A DNA stretch of 64,000 bases from Flavobacterium sp. KACC 22761. GTDB lineage: Bacteria > Bacteroidota > Bacteroidia > Flavobacteriales > Flavobacteriaceae. Below, one piece after another: positions 46,254-55,612 of this stretch (position 1 is the first letter of the stretch; each line of letters begins with the position of its first letter). Both the position numbers and the translations under genes were made by a program. The stretch is from the NCBI RefSeq assembly GCF_034058155.1, contig NZ_CP139148.1, positions 992,001-1,056,000 on the forward strand. Direction: 5' to 3'. Under the pieces are notes generated by a model, which saw only the letters and a program-made list of their open reading frames with translations, was not told the DNA's origin and did no database searches.

Positions 46254-47921
46254 TTATTTTAAAGCTTTTACAGAATCAGCTGCATATTTATTAGCAGGAT
46301 CTAAAACTAAAGATTTATTGAAATATTCAATCGCTTTAGCTTTGTCTGTATTAGCATAAGCCGCACCAATACTATTGTAAGACTCAACTATTTTTTTTAC
46401 TGTTGCAGGTTTTGCTAATTCATCAGCACCTTTAGCAGTCGTTTTTGCAACATACTCTTCGTAGTTTTTGATAATCAAATCATCTTTCTCCAATAAGTTG
46501 TTGATTCTTCCTTTGTATAAGTAAGCCTCATCATATGATGGAGAAGCAACAAGTACTCTGTCAAATGCTGCATCAGCATTCGTTAATTCAGTCGCATTCA
46601 TAGCTGTTTTATCTTTATTTGCATTTGCATAGTAAAGAGAAATACCATAATAGATATTGTCATATACATAATTCTTTTGCTCTGCATTTGTAATACTTAA
46701 TGCATAAACAGAAGCTGCCTGATCGTATTGTTTTTTACCGAATAATTCTTTTCCGAAATCACCAAGATCTTCAACTGCTAATGGCTCCATTTCAACTGCT
46801 TTTTTAATATCAGCCAAACCAGCATCAAAAGCAGAAGCCTCAACTACACCAGCAGCATTTGTTCCTTTTTTGATTTTAGCAAATCCTAAATACAAATAAT
46901 CTTTAGCGATAATTTTGTTACTAGGAACTTTCATGTAATCTTCTAATGATTTAAGAGCCACATCAATGTTTCCATTTTCGTAAGCAGAATATCCTAAATA
47001 TCTGTAAATTCTAGGATTAACTTTATCTTCAGCAATCATTTTGTTAGCAACAGTTTCTAAGCTCTTGTAATCTTTAACCAAGATCAAGAAATCTGCGTGA
47101 CGCATTTTTGAATCTAAAGAGTAATCTGTTAAACTCAAATATTTCTCATAATTAGTGATTGCGTTTTGCAAATTAGTTTTAGAAGTAGAAGGCTTATTTC
47201 TAGCCCATTTGTAATATGTTTCAGCCAATTCTCTGTAAACTGGACCATAGTTAGCGTTTATAGCAATAACTTCATTGAAAGCTTTAATAGCTTCATCATA
47301 AGATTTAGCACCTTTCAATAAAACACCTAATTGCATTTTTGCTCTTAAAAGTGTTGGATCAGCAGTAAATGCATCACGGTATGCTTTATATGCATCATTT
47401 TGATTGTTTGCTCCATAATAAGCATCACCAATTGCCAATAAAGCTGTAGCGTTTTGAGGCTCGATCGCCAATGCACGTTTTAAACTTGTAATTGCACTGT
47501 TATAATCAGGGTTAACTGAGTTCATATAAGCTCTACCAATATAGATATACTCATCAACATCCTTACGCTTCATATCTTTAGTAGCCAAACCAAAGTTCGC
47601 TTGCGCAGCGGCAGCATTTTTATTATCAAGATCGATTTGACCTAAACCAATATAATTTAGGTTTTTTCTATCCGAAGCTTCAATTCCATTTAAGTAATAA
47701 ATTTTAGCCGAATCGATAACACTTTGGTTCAAATAGATATTTCCTAAAACAAAATTAGCTTCACCATCTGAAGGTTTTGCTTTTATGATTGACTTAAGCA
47801 AAGATTTTGCCTTTTGAAACTGTTCAGCATCGATAGCTTTTTTAGCTTCTTTAATATCTTGCGCTTGTGCAACAGAAGCTGTAGCAACTAAAGCAAGACT
47901 AAAAATTTTAAATTTATTCAT
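46254..47921 (-). CDS. Secreted tetratricopeptide-repeat protein
   Basis: 555 residues from ATG 47921 (MNKFKIFSLALVATASVAQA|Q signal peptide); an ATG at 47963 adds an unneeded prefix. Many TPR units follow, e.g. AKPSDGEANFVLGNIYLNQS, LKRALAIEPQNATALLAIGD, FNEVIAINANYGPVYRELAE and EYFNKSLVLDPANKYAADSV. A periplasmic scaffold is likely. Last gene of the exbB-exbD-exbD-tonB-pstS-like cluster, so it probably supports that envelope complex. Confidence 0.88.
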   Translation of the reverse strand: MNKFKIFSLALVATASVAQAQDIKEAKKAIDAEQFQKAKSLLKSIIKAKPSDGEANFVLGNIYLNQSVIDSAKIYYLNGIEASDRKNLNYIGLGQIDLDNKNAAAAQANFGLATKDMKRKDVDEYIYIGRAYMNSVNPDYNSAITSLKRALAIEPQNATALLAIGDAYYGANNQNDAYKAYRDAFTADPTLLRAKMQLGVLLKGAKSYDEAIKAFNEVIAINANYGPVYRELAETYYKWARNKPSTSKTNLQNAITNYEKYLSLTDYSLDSKMRHADFLILVKDYKSLETVANKMIAEDKVNPRIYRYLGYSAYENGNIDVALKSLEDYMKVPSNKIIAKDYLYLGFAKIKKGTNAAGVVEASAFDAGLADIKKAVEMEPLAVEDLGDFGKELFGKKQYDQAASVYALSITNAEQKNYVYDNIYYGISLYYANANKDKTAMNATELTNADAAFDRVLVASPSYDEAYLYKGRINNLLEKDDLIIKNYEEYVAKTTAKGADELAKPATVKKIVESYNSIGAAYANTDKAKAIEYFNKSLVLDPANKYAADSVKALK

Positions 47922-47937
47922 CTTTATCGTAATTAAT

Positions 47938-48858
47938 TTATTCTTTATCTTTAATAATTTCACTTCTTATTTGAAGCTTTCTACTTGGAGTTTTAATCGG
48001 CATTAAGCTGGATTTCAAAACTATTCGTTGGCCAATTTCACCAGCAACAAAAGAAGAAAAACCCATTCCTAAACCAGAATAACCCTGGCAATTTATAACA
48101 AACAAATCACGTGCCAAAGGATATTTCCCTTCCATAAGCTCAGTCTGACTTGGATAATGATATTGATTATCTTTCAAACCCTTAATAGCCAAAATATTGA
48201 CTTTTTGAATATAATTGGCCATATTTTGCGAAGGCTGCGACAGCCAGTTCACACCAATTACTCCAACCATCCCTTCGTTTTCAGAAACGAATTTAATAAC
48301 TTCATCGTTAGTATTAAAAGAAAACACTCCATTTTTTGGAATCTCTTTAACTTTCGCCAATTCTTTCATATAACGAACCGTACTAGAGTTCGGATTATCA
48401 AACACAAGACCTTTAATCTTTGAATCTGGTTTTCCTTGCATGAAATCAATCACACTTTTCAACGCAATTAATGTATCATTATTGCTTTTGCTTGAAATAA
48501 AAGCTACCGCATCAACAGCAAAAGGAGTTATCCTAGGATTAATCTTGCTTTTCTCGAATCTTTTCAACTCTTCGTTCGTCAAAGTTCGAGCAGTTACGAC
48601 AACTTTAGCTTTCTTATTTAATAAATCATTTATAACCTCTGCTTCAGATTTCGGTTTTATATGAATCTTAGCATCATAATAAGTACCTTCAAAAACGGCA
48701 ACTTGATCATCAACAATAGGCTTTACAGTTTCATCGACCGTAATATCAAGAGATCCTTTCAAAATTGTTTCTTTAGTATCATTCTTGCTTTTTTGGTTGC
48801 ACATGGCAAACAAAAAGACAAGAAGAACTACTCCCGCAACTTTAGTATACTTTAACAT
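47938..48858 (-). CDS. PstS-like substrate-binding lipoprotein
   Basis: 306 residues. The N-terminus ends in a lipobox-like FAMC (Cys20). The body fits the PstS/PBP-like-domain family: LKGSLDITVDETVKPIVDDQVAVFE, VVVTARTLTNEE and the PYPLARDLF-like GKYPLARDLFVI are typical. No pstC, pstA or pstB is near. It follows tonB and a small membrane gene in one operon, so a role with the TonB system is more likely than phosphate uptake. Its ligand is unknown. Confidence 0.8.
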   Translation of the reverse strand: MLKYTKVAGVVLLVFLFAMCNQKSKNDTKETILKGSLDITVDETVKPIVDDQVAVFEGTYYDAKIHIKPKSEAEVINDLLNKKAKVVVTARTLTNEELKRFEKSKINPRITPFAVDAVAFISSKSNNDTLIALKSVIDFMQGKPDSKIKGLVFDNPNSSTVRYMKELAKVKEIPKNGVFSFNTNDEVIKFVSENEGMVGVIGVNWLSQPSQNMANYIQKVNILAIKGLKDNQYHYPSQTELMEGKYPLARDLFVINCQGYSGLGMGFSSFVAGEIGQRIVLKSSLMPIKTPSRKLQIRSEIIKDKE

Positions 48859-48860
48859 AA

Positions 48861-49091
48861 TTACTCTGTATTTGAATTAATTAACCTCAGAAAACGTATA
48901 GCTGAATATACGATTAACAATCCGCCAAAAGCGTATCTGTATTTTGGCTCCATATTTAATGGTAATTTTTCCCAAAACATAATCATTAAACCGAGTACAA
49001 GATATATCAAAAAAAACAGTATTCCTAAAACAAGAAGAAATCGCTCTTTGAGCGATTTCTTCTGAATATTATTAAGCATATCTTTTAACAT
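48861..49091 (-). CDS. Small two-helix membrane protein in the TonB operon
   Basis: 76 residues: a polar start (MLKDMLNNIQKKSLKERF), helix 1 (about 20-41, LGILFFLIYLVLGLMIMFW), a loop, and helix 2 (about 52-65). It overlaps the tonB stop by one base (TAATG) and precedes the PstS-like gene by 2 bases, so it is a fixed part of the operon. No family is recognised. Confidence 0.7.
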   Translation of the reverse strand: MLKDMLNNIQKKSLKERFLLVLGILFFLIYLVLGLMIMFWEKLPLNMEPKYRYAFGGLLIVYSAIRFLRLINSNTE

Positions 49092-49891
49092 TATTCTGCA
49101 GATTGAATAGTAATAGGAAGAGAGTATAATACCCTAACTTTTTTACCATTTTGCTCGCCAGGAGTCCATTTTGGACATTTTTTAAGAACACGAATTGCTT
49201 CTGCTCCTGTACCGTAACCGATATCCCTTAAAACTTTAATGTCGGTTAATGAACCGTCTTTTTCAACTACAAACGTAACGTAAACTTTACCTTTTAAACC
49301 TTCTTCTTCTGGAGTTTTATAATTGTTTCCTACGAATTTGTAGAATTTATCAATTCCTCCAGGGAAATCTGGTTTTACTTCGATACCAGCTGTGTTATAT
49401 ACTTGGTTATCTTCTTCAACTACTGCAGCAGTTCCAGTACCTACCGGCTCCTCAACAGTTAAAACTGCATCTGGATCTCCTTTGATAGTTTCAGCACCAA
49501 CCTTCTTATCTTTAAGATCTTCAATTTTTGGTGGATCTTCAGTAACCTCTTCTGCTTTAGCAACAACCGGCTTCACAAACTTCACTTGATCCACTTTTGG
49601 TGGCGGTGGCGGTGGTGGCGGTTCGTTAGGTTTTACCTCCTCTTTTTTCTTAACAGGTATTTTAGCTGTTACGATCTTGATATCATTATTCGTATCATCT
49701 TCACCAGAATCTGGTAAATAACTCGCAATAAGAGGAGCTGCTACAGCAAAGCTGAAAATGATCGAACCTATGATAAGTGCTCTTACCGTAGTTTTGTTGT
49801 TCGATTTTCTCAACTCATATGCACCATATATCTTATTACGACCTTCGAATACGATATCAAGCCATTGATTTTTTATAATATCTAATTTCAT
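49091..49891 (-). CDS. tonB: Energy transducer TonB
   Basis: 266 residues. A cytoplasmic N-terminus with a membrane helix (about 37-57), a periplasmic Lys/Pro spacer (eight consecutive prolines in NEPPPPPPPPKVD), and a TonB C-terminal domain (about 180-266; FPGGIDKFYKFVGNNYK, GKVYVTFVVEKDGSLTDIKV, CPKWTPGEQNGKKV). Transmits force from ExbB/ExbD to TonB-dependent receptors. Fourth gene of the operon. Confidence 0.9.
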   Translation of the reverse strand: MKLDIIKNQWLDIVFEGRNKIYGAYELRKSNNKTTVRALIIGSIIFSFAVAAPLIASYLPDSGEDDTNNDIKIVTAKIPVKKKEEVKPNEPPPPPPPPKVDQVKFVKPVVAKAEEVTEDPPKIEDLKDKKVGAETIKGDPDAVLTVEEPVGTGTAAVVEEDNQVYNTAGIEVKPDFPGGIDKFYKFVGNNYKTPEEEGLKGKVYVTFVVEKDGSLTDIKVLRDIGYGTGAEAIRVLKKCPKWTPGEQNGKKVRVLYSLPITIQSAE

Positions 49892-49929
49892 TTTTCTAGA
49901 TTTTTAGTTGACAAAACTCAAGATCACTC

Positions 49930-50487
49930 TTATTTTTTATCTATAACCTTTGTTTCCTCTGGTGTGAACTCAGGAACAATTGCGTAAGTTTCAACTCCAG
50001 TGATAGCCATCTCATCTAAGATATCAACCAAATTACGATAATTTGATTTCTTAGTTGGTTTGATAATGACAATGATTCCATTTTTAGGTTTTCCTAAAGC
50101 TGCAGAATATGCCAAAACATTTTGTTTTTGTTTCAACAATTCTCTACGGATACCATCTTTTCCGTAAGCTATATCTTTAGGACCTACTTTAGGACTAGCT
50201 AATAATCCCATGTAATAAACCATTTTATTGTCAGCACCCAACATTACTGTCATAGTACGATTTTCATCCACTTTAGTTTTCGTGTCTTCTGGATTCTTAT
50301 CGTCTTTATCTGGCAATGACAAATCCATTGCTTTAGGTTTTGACAACGATGTGGTCAACATAAAGAACGTGATCAATAAGAATGCCAAATCCACCATCGC
50401 CGTTAAATCGACTTTCGAATTTTGCTTTTTACTTCTTACCTTGCCACCTTTTCCGCCACCACTGTCGCCAGTATTTAATTCAGCCAT
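49930..50487 (-). CDS. exbD: ExbD-family protein, second copy
   Basis: 185 residues: a Gly/Lys-rich cytoplasmic tail, one helix beginning with the protonatable Asp in AMVDLAFLLITFFMLT, and a periplasmic domain. It is longer than the classic ExbD (about 140). It follows the first ExbD by 19 bases and precedes tonB by 38. Two different ExbDs in one operon suggest a mixed heteromer. Confidence 0.88.
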   Translation of the reverse strand: MAELNTGDSGGGKGGKVRSKKQNSKVDLTAMVDLAFLLITFFMLTTSLSKPKAMDLSLPDKDDKNPEDTKTKVDENRTMTVMLGADNKMVYYMGLLASPKVGPKDIAYGKDGIRRELLKQKQNVLAYSAALGKPKNGIIVIIKPTKKSNYRNLVDILDEMAITGVETYAIVPEFTPEETKVIDKK

Positions 50488-50506
50488 TTTAGTGTATCTT
50501 TTTTAA

Positions 50507-51133
50507 TTAAAAGTCTTTTCCTCTTGTACCTGTAACTAAGTTAAAGGAATTGATTTTTTGCTCTTGTAAAATATCCATAATCTTTTTGATTTGAGGATAT
50601 TGTTCTTTAGCATCTCCTTTGATTGCAATCTCTAACTCTTTATCTTCAAGGTCAATTGTAGCTCTTCTTGAAACCAAAAGCCACTCTTTTAATTGATTAT
50701 CCAAAGAATCGATTGGAATACCTGGCTGATTTGCTTTAGTTCTATCAGCTGCTTTCATATCAATGATTTGCTTCAAGTTTGCCAATGGAACACCAAAGTC
50801 ATCCATTAATGCAAATTTAGCTTTGTCATCTTCTGAAAAAGTCACACCTAATTTTGCTCCCATACCTTCAAGAGTTCTTTTACGAATCTCTCTTCCTTTG
50901 ATATCGAAGAAAACTTTGCTTTTCCCGTCTTTTCCTTGTCCTATTGTAATAATTGCCAAATTAGAATCTGGTAATTTATGTTCTACAGTAGAAGCAGGCA
51001 TATCTACAGGAAGCGCTTCAGGAACTTTAGCAGTAGCAGTCAAGATAAAGAACGTAAGCAAAAGGAACGCAACATCACACATGGCAGTCATATCTGTCGA
51101 TGTCGACTTCTTTTTCATTTTAATTTTAGCCAT
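50507..51133 (-). CDS. exbD: ExbD-family protein, first copy
   Basis: 208 residues with a short basic start and an N-terminal helix around TAMCDVAFLLLTFFILTA, the aspartate in the canonical position, then an extended periplasmic region (to about 205). It differs from the second ExbD in length and periplasmic sequence. Second gene of the operon, 62 bases after exbB. Confidence 0.88.
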   Translation of the reverse strand: MAKIKMKKKSTSTDMTAMCDVAFLLLTFFILTATAKVPEALPVDMPASTVEHKLPDSNLAIITIGQGKDGKSKVFFDIKGREIRKRTLEGMGAKLGVTFSEDDKAKFALMDDFGVPLANLKQIIDMKAADRTKANQPGIPIDSLDNQLKEWLLVSRRATIDLEDKELEIAIKGDAKEQYPQIKKIMDILQEQKINSFNLVTGTRGKDF

Positions 51134-51195
51134 TATCTTTTATTTTATTTTTTTGATATAATTAAATCTTAATTATTTTATATATCAAAAATTAA

Positions 51196-52020
51196 TTATT
51201 GTTTTAAACTTCCTCTGAATTTTCTGTAAGTATTCACGATTGTAGTACCAGCCTCATCGATAGAGTAAGTTAAATCGTCAATTTTAGCAGTAAAGAAGTT
51301 GTAAGAAACAATTGCAAAGATAGAAGTAGAGATACCTGTTGCAGTGTTGATAAGTGCCTCAGAGATACCTGTTGCAAGAGCAGCTTGGTCAGGAGTTCCA
51401 GCAGAAGCTAACGCACCAAACGCTTTAATCATACCTGATACTGTTCCTAATAATCCTCCTAATGTACCTAAAGATACTAAAGTAGAGATAATAGTCATAT
51501 TTTTTTCCAACATTGGCATTTCTAATGAAGTAGCCTCTTCGATTTCTTTGTGGATTACTTCTGAAGCCTCTTCACTGTTGAAACCTTCTTTTTTAACGTC
51601 TTGATATTTAATCAAAGCAGATTTAATTGCATTTGCAACTGAACCTTGTTGTTTGTCGCATGAAGCGATAGCAGCCTCGATGTTTCCTTCTTTAATGCTT
51701 CCTTGAACACTTTTCATAAATTTGTCTAAGTTAGCTTTACCAGCAGCTTTACCGATAACGATAAATCTTTCAATAGAAAAAACAACAACCATTAAAAGCA
51801 TACCTAATAATACTGGTACAATGAAACCTCCTTTGTAAACCATACCTAAAGTATTGATTGGGTGACCTGTTTCTGGATTCCCTCCTTCAAAGTTAGCTGA
51901 ATCCCCCATAACGAATTTCCAAATACACCAACCTACAAAAACACATGCTGCAATAATGATTCCTGAAATCATTCCTCCCCCATTTGAAGTGCTTTCTTTT
52001 TTAACTTTAACGTTTGCCAT
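51196..52020 (-). CDS. exbB: MotA/TolQ/ExbB proton channel family protein
   Basis: 274 residues. An extra N-terminal helix (about 18-36, GIIIAACVFVGWCIWKFVM), then the three usual ExbB helices (about 65-85; about 175-200 with LGTLGGLLGTVSGMI; about 215-240). First gene of the exbB-exbD-exbD-tonB operon. Its AT-rich upstream region includes a TAAATTTG -7 element (52085-52092) but no good -33 TTG. Confidence 0.9.
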   Translation of the reverse strand: MANVKVKKESTSNGGGMISGIIIAACVFVGWCIWKFVMGDSANFEGGNPETGHPINTLGMVYKGGFIVPVLLGMLLMVVVFSIERFIVIGKAAGKANLDKFMKSVQGSIKEGNIEAAIASCDKQQGSVANAIKSALIKYQDVKKEGFNSEEASEVIHKEIEEATSLEMPMLEKNMTIISTLVSLGTLGGLLGTVSGMIKAFGALASAGTPDQAALATGISEALINTATGISTSIFAIVSYNFFTAKIDDLTYSIDEAGTTIVNTYRKFRGSLKQ

Positions 52021-52399
52021 TTTTTTTAATTTTAATAGTTTTAAATAATTTTTATTTTTTAGTTATATTTAACTTGTAGAGGAGCAAATTTATACGTTTA
52101 GTTTAAATAAAAAAACTTTTTTTAATTTTATTGAAGGAAATTTAACGTCAATTTAAAAAATATCTCATTAAATTGCCAGCATCATTTTTTTGATAAAACA
52201 AAAAAAAGGTCGAATAGTAAAAAAATTACAACGTTTTAGTAAATATTCAATTAATCCATTGAAATCTTCTTAAAAAGCTGCGAATTTTTTTTTTATACCT
52301 TTTTCAATCAAAAAAAGCTTTTTCTTACTAAAAAAAACACAGCTAAATTGTTAAAAACGAAGCAAAACTTTCATAATCATATAAATTACAAAAAAAAAC
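52021..52399. other. 379-base AT-rich divergent intergenic region
   Basis: Separates exbB (minus) from the HerA-like gene (plus). Rich in A- and T-tracts. Apart from a -7-like TAAATTTG on the minus strand (52085-52092) I see no promoter, RNA or gene. Confidence 0.5.
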
Positions 52400-53917
52400 A
52401 TGAATAAAAAAGATAATTTCATTCAAGACATAAACAACGGTTACCTTTCTAAAGGCGATAGCATTACTTTGGGAAGCGCGATTCTGGATGGAGAAGCTGT
52501 TCCTGAAGCTCATGTAAAAATCCCGCTCAAAACCCTTAACCGCCACGGACTCATAGCCGGAGCGACGGGAACTGGAAAAACAAAGACCATTCAGGTTTTT
52601 TCTGAGCAATTATCAAATGCAGGAATTCCTGTTTTGATGATGGATATAAAAGGTGATTTTAGTGGTATTGCAAAAGAAGGAAAAGAGCAGAGCTTTATAA
52701 CGGAGCGCCATGCTAAAATGAACATACCTTATAATGTAGCTTCGTTTCCTGTTGAATTGATGTCTTTATCAAAACAGAACGGAGTTCGTTTGCGCGCAAC
52801 GGTTTCTGAATTTGGCCCGGTTCTGTTTTCTCGAATTTTAGATTTAAATGATACACAGGCCGGAGTTGTTGCAGTAATCTTTAAATATTGTGATGACACA
52901 CAAATGCCTTTATTAGATTTAAAAGACATTAAAAAAGTCATTAATTATATTACAGAAGAAGGCAAAGACGAAATTGCGGCGAGTTATGGCAAAATTTCGA
53001 CAGCAACAACTGGAACGATTTTAAGAAAGATCATAGAGCTCGAGCAACAAGGAGGCGATTTATTTTTTGGCGAATTATCTTTTGAAACCGATGATTTGAT
53101 GCGAATTGATGAAAACGGGAAAGGCTACGTAAATATCATCCGCTTGACGGATATTCAGGATAAACCAAAATTGTTCTCGACTTTCATGTTGAGTCTTCTG
53201 GCTGAGATTTATCAAAAAATGCCGGAAAAAGGAGATGCTGAGCAACCTGAATTAGTAATCTTTATTGATGAAGCGCATTTGATTTTTAATGAAGCGAGCA
53301 AAGTATTGTTGGAACAAATTGAAACCATTGTAAAACTGATTCGTTCAAAAGGTATTGGTGTTTATTTTGTTACGCAAAACCCAATGGATGTTCCAAGCGG
53401 TGTTTTGGCGCAATTAGGATTAAAAATTCAGCATGCATTAAGAGCTTTTACCGCAAACGATCGCCAAGCAATTAAAAAAACAGCTGATAATTACCCAACA
53501 TCAGAATATTATAAAACAGATGAATTGTTAACGAGTTTAGGAATTGGCGAAGCATTGGTCACAGCACTAAACGAAAAAGGAATTCCGACTCCTCTCGTGG
53601 CCACCATGATGCGTGCACCAATGAGCAGAATGGACATTTTATCAGATGAGGAAATTGAAGAAATAAACGGAAAATCTAAATTGGTAAAAAAATATGCTGA
53701 AGAAATTGACCGTGAAAGTGCCTTCGAAATATTAAACAAAAAACTTGCCCAAGCCGCAGAAACAGCAGCTCAACAAGAACAAGAAGCTCCAACAAAATCA
53801 TCAAAATCAGAACCAAGCACCTCAGAAGTTGTTACAAAATCTGTTCTAAAAGTGGTAACAAGTGCTACCTTTATAAGGGGCGTTTTTGGCGTACTGACTA
53901 AAATATTTAAAAAGTAA
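52400..53917 (+). CDS. HerA/DUF853-type ATPase
   Basis: 505 residues. Walker A GATGTGKT (54-61) in RHGLIAGATGTGKTKTIQ, Walker B VIFIDEAHLIF (about 287-297), an arginine-type sensor region, then a Glu/Ser-rich tail and a hydrophobic C-terminus (LRGVFGVLTKIFKK-like). Bacterial HerA-like proteins of this group (DUF853) have no fixed role; DNA processing or membrane-linked ATPase work are both possible. Alone on its strand. Confidence 0.88.
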   Translation: MNKKDNFIQDINNGYLSKGDSITLGSAILDGEAVPEAHVKIPLKTLNRHGLIAGATGTGKTKTIQVFSEQLSNAGIPVLMMDIKGDFSGIAKEGKEQSFITERHAKMNIPYNVASFPVELMSLSKQNGVRLRATVSEFGPVLFSRILDLNDTQAGVVAVIFKYCDDTQMPLLDLKDIKKVINYITEEGKDEIAASYGKISTATTGTILRKIIELEQQGGDLFFGELSFETDDLMRIDENGKGYVNIIRLTDIQDKPKLFSTFMLSLLAEIYQKMPEKGDAEQPELVIFIDEAHLIFNEASKVLLEQIETIVKLIRSKGIGVYFVTQNPMDVPSGVLAQLGLKIQHALRAFTANDRQAIKKTADNYPTSEYYKTDELLTSLGIGEALVTALNEKGIPTPLVATMMRAPMSRMDILSDEEIEEINGKSKLVKKYAEEIDRESAFEILNKKLAQAAETAAQQEQEAPTKSSKSEPSTSEVVTKSVLKVVTSATFIRGVFGVLTKIFKK

Positions 53918-53930
53918 AAAATTTATTTAT

Positions 53931-54046
53931 ACCATATAAGCGATATAAGTTCATTTAATTTTACAAATACAAAACGCGATAGGCTTTAGAAACCTATCGC
54001 GTTTATTATTATACATAAACCATTAAACTTATGTCGCTTATATGGT
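53931..54046. repeat. Nested inverted-repeat element between herA-like and kmo
   Basis: Outer arms 53931-53951 and 54026-54046 match at 20 of 21 bases (ACCATATAAGCGA...). Inner arms AAACGCGATAGG (53972-53983) and CCTATCGCGTTT (53993-54004) are perfect. Same architecture as the element at 3783-3944, unrelated sequence. Lies between convergent genes; the right outer arm abuts the kmo stop. Confidence 0.8.
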
Positions 54047-55396
54047 TTATTTCTGCGAATTTTGTAGCAAGGCAAGAATTTTGCTCTCAACTTCTGAAGT
54101 ATTCCAGATATTCTCAATATTTTCCATTCGGAGCACTTCTTCCATAATTCCGTTTTGATAATCTCCAATTGCCAAAGCTTCAGCATATGGACGATCACTG
54201 AAAGTTACTCGACTGTAAAGCGGAATCCACTTATCTGGATGTTTGTCTGAGAAAACTTTTTCTATTTTCTTTTGCAGCAAGAATTTTTCATCTGCTGTTT
54301 TGGTACTCATTTCCATGAAATTTCGGTAGGAAAGCTCTGCAATTGCATCTGCATTTGGTTTTCTTGAGATTTGATATTCTGAAAAGATTTTTTTCCAATC
54401 GTCTTGGTACTTTTCAATCATTTCGTTTAAAACCGTAATATCTTCAAAACCAGCATTCATTCCTTGTCCATAAAAAGGCACAATGGCATGACAAGCGTCT
54501 CCTATCAGTGCGATTTTATCTTCATACGTCCAAGGAAAACATTTCATGGTAACCAAAGTACTCGTTGGATTTTTGAAGAAATCATTTGCTAATTCTGGAA
54601 TCACCTCGATAGAATCCGGGAAATTTTTCTCAAAGAAATCTTCCACCATTTTACGATCTGTCAATGATTCAAAAGAATTTTCACCCTCAAAAGGCATAAA
54701 TAAGGTACACGTGAAACTTCCGTCAAGATTTGGCAATGCAATTAACATGTATTCGCCTCTTGGCCAAATATGGAACGAGTTTTTATCTAATTTATGTGTT
54801 CCGTCAGCATTTGCCGGAATATTTAATTCTTTGTAGCCCATATTCAAGAATTCTTGCGAATAATTGAACATGCTTTGTCGCTGCATTCTATGGCGGATTC
54901 TAGAGAAAGCGCCATCGGCACCAAAAACCATATCGTATTTCCTTTCTTCCCACTCCCCTCTTTCGGTTTCACCAATATGAAGCGTTGCATCGCTTAGTGT
55001 TACATCCCAGATTTTCTGCTCAAAATGAAATTCGGCTCCCGCTTCTTCGGCAAGGTCGATCATTTTTCTGTTCAGTTTTCCTCTCGAAATTGAATAAATC
55101 GATTCGCCTTCCTGACCATAATTCTGAAAATTCAGTTTATCAACCAAATGAATCGCGCGTTTATCCATAGGAATTGCGATTTCACGAACCGAATCGCCAA
55201 CGCCAACAGCATCAAGCGCTTTCCAGCCACGATTGGACATTGCAAGATTAATCGAACGTCCTGAGAAATTTATTTTTCTAATATCGGGACTACGATCATA
55301 CACATGAACGGTGTGGCCAGCTTTTTTAAGATAAATTGCCAAAAGCGATCCTACAAGTCCAGAACCAACAACGGCAATTTTTAATGAAGTTTGCAT
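54047..55396 (-). CDS. kmo: Kynurenine 3-monooxygenase
   Basis: Flavin monooxygenase that hydroxylates L-kynurenine in the tryptophan-to-NAD (de novo) or degradation route. In its 449 residues: dinucleotide fold GSGLVGSLLA (11-20), ADGAFSRIRH segment (about 166), GDACHAIVPFYGQGMNAGFED (FAD motif, about 309) and a C-terminal helical extension. GRSINLAMSNRG and LNMGYKEL are family motifs. No other kynurenine gene is adjacent, so the pathway must be completed elsewhere. Confidence 0.93.
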   Translation of the reverse strand: MQTSLKIAVVGSGLVGSLLAIYLKKAGHTVHVYDRSPDIRKINFSGRSINLAMSNRGWKALDAVGVGDSVREIAIPMDKRAIHLVDKLNFQNYGQEGESIYSISRGKLNRKMIDLAEEAGAEFHFEQKIWDVTLSDATLHIGETERGEWEERKYDMVFGADGAFSRIRHRMQRQSMFNYSQEFLNMGYKELNIPANADGTHKLDKNSFHIWPRGEYMLIALPNLDGSFTCTLFMPFEGENSFESLTDRKMVEDFFEKNFPDSIEVIPELANDFFKNPTSTLVTMKCFPWTYEDKIALIGDACHAIVPFYGQGMNAGFEDITVLNEMIEKYQDDWKKIFSEYQISRKPNADAIAELSYRNFMEMSTKTADEKFLLQKKIEKVFSDKHPDKWIPLYSRVTFSDRPYAEALAIGDYQNGIMEEVLRMENIENIWNTSEVESKILALLQNSQK

Positions 55397-55612
55397 CGAG
55401 GGAAAATCTAAAATATTGGGTCGTAAAAATAACCATTAATTATAGATAACCCTTAAAATAAGTCAATTATTTACAACAAGAGTCCCAAAAGACTGGCCTT
55501 ATTTTTTTTAAATTTTTAAAAATATAACAAAATGTTATTTTAATAGATTTATTTAGAAAAATCAAACATTTACTTTCGCTTCAGATTTTATTCCATATTT
55601 AAATAGAAATTC

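Noticed and set aside
47938..48858. Phosphate uptake (Pst) system inferred from the PstS-like protein.
   Set aside because: No pstC, pstA, pstB or phoU is nearby, and the gene is embedded in a TonB operon.
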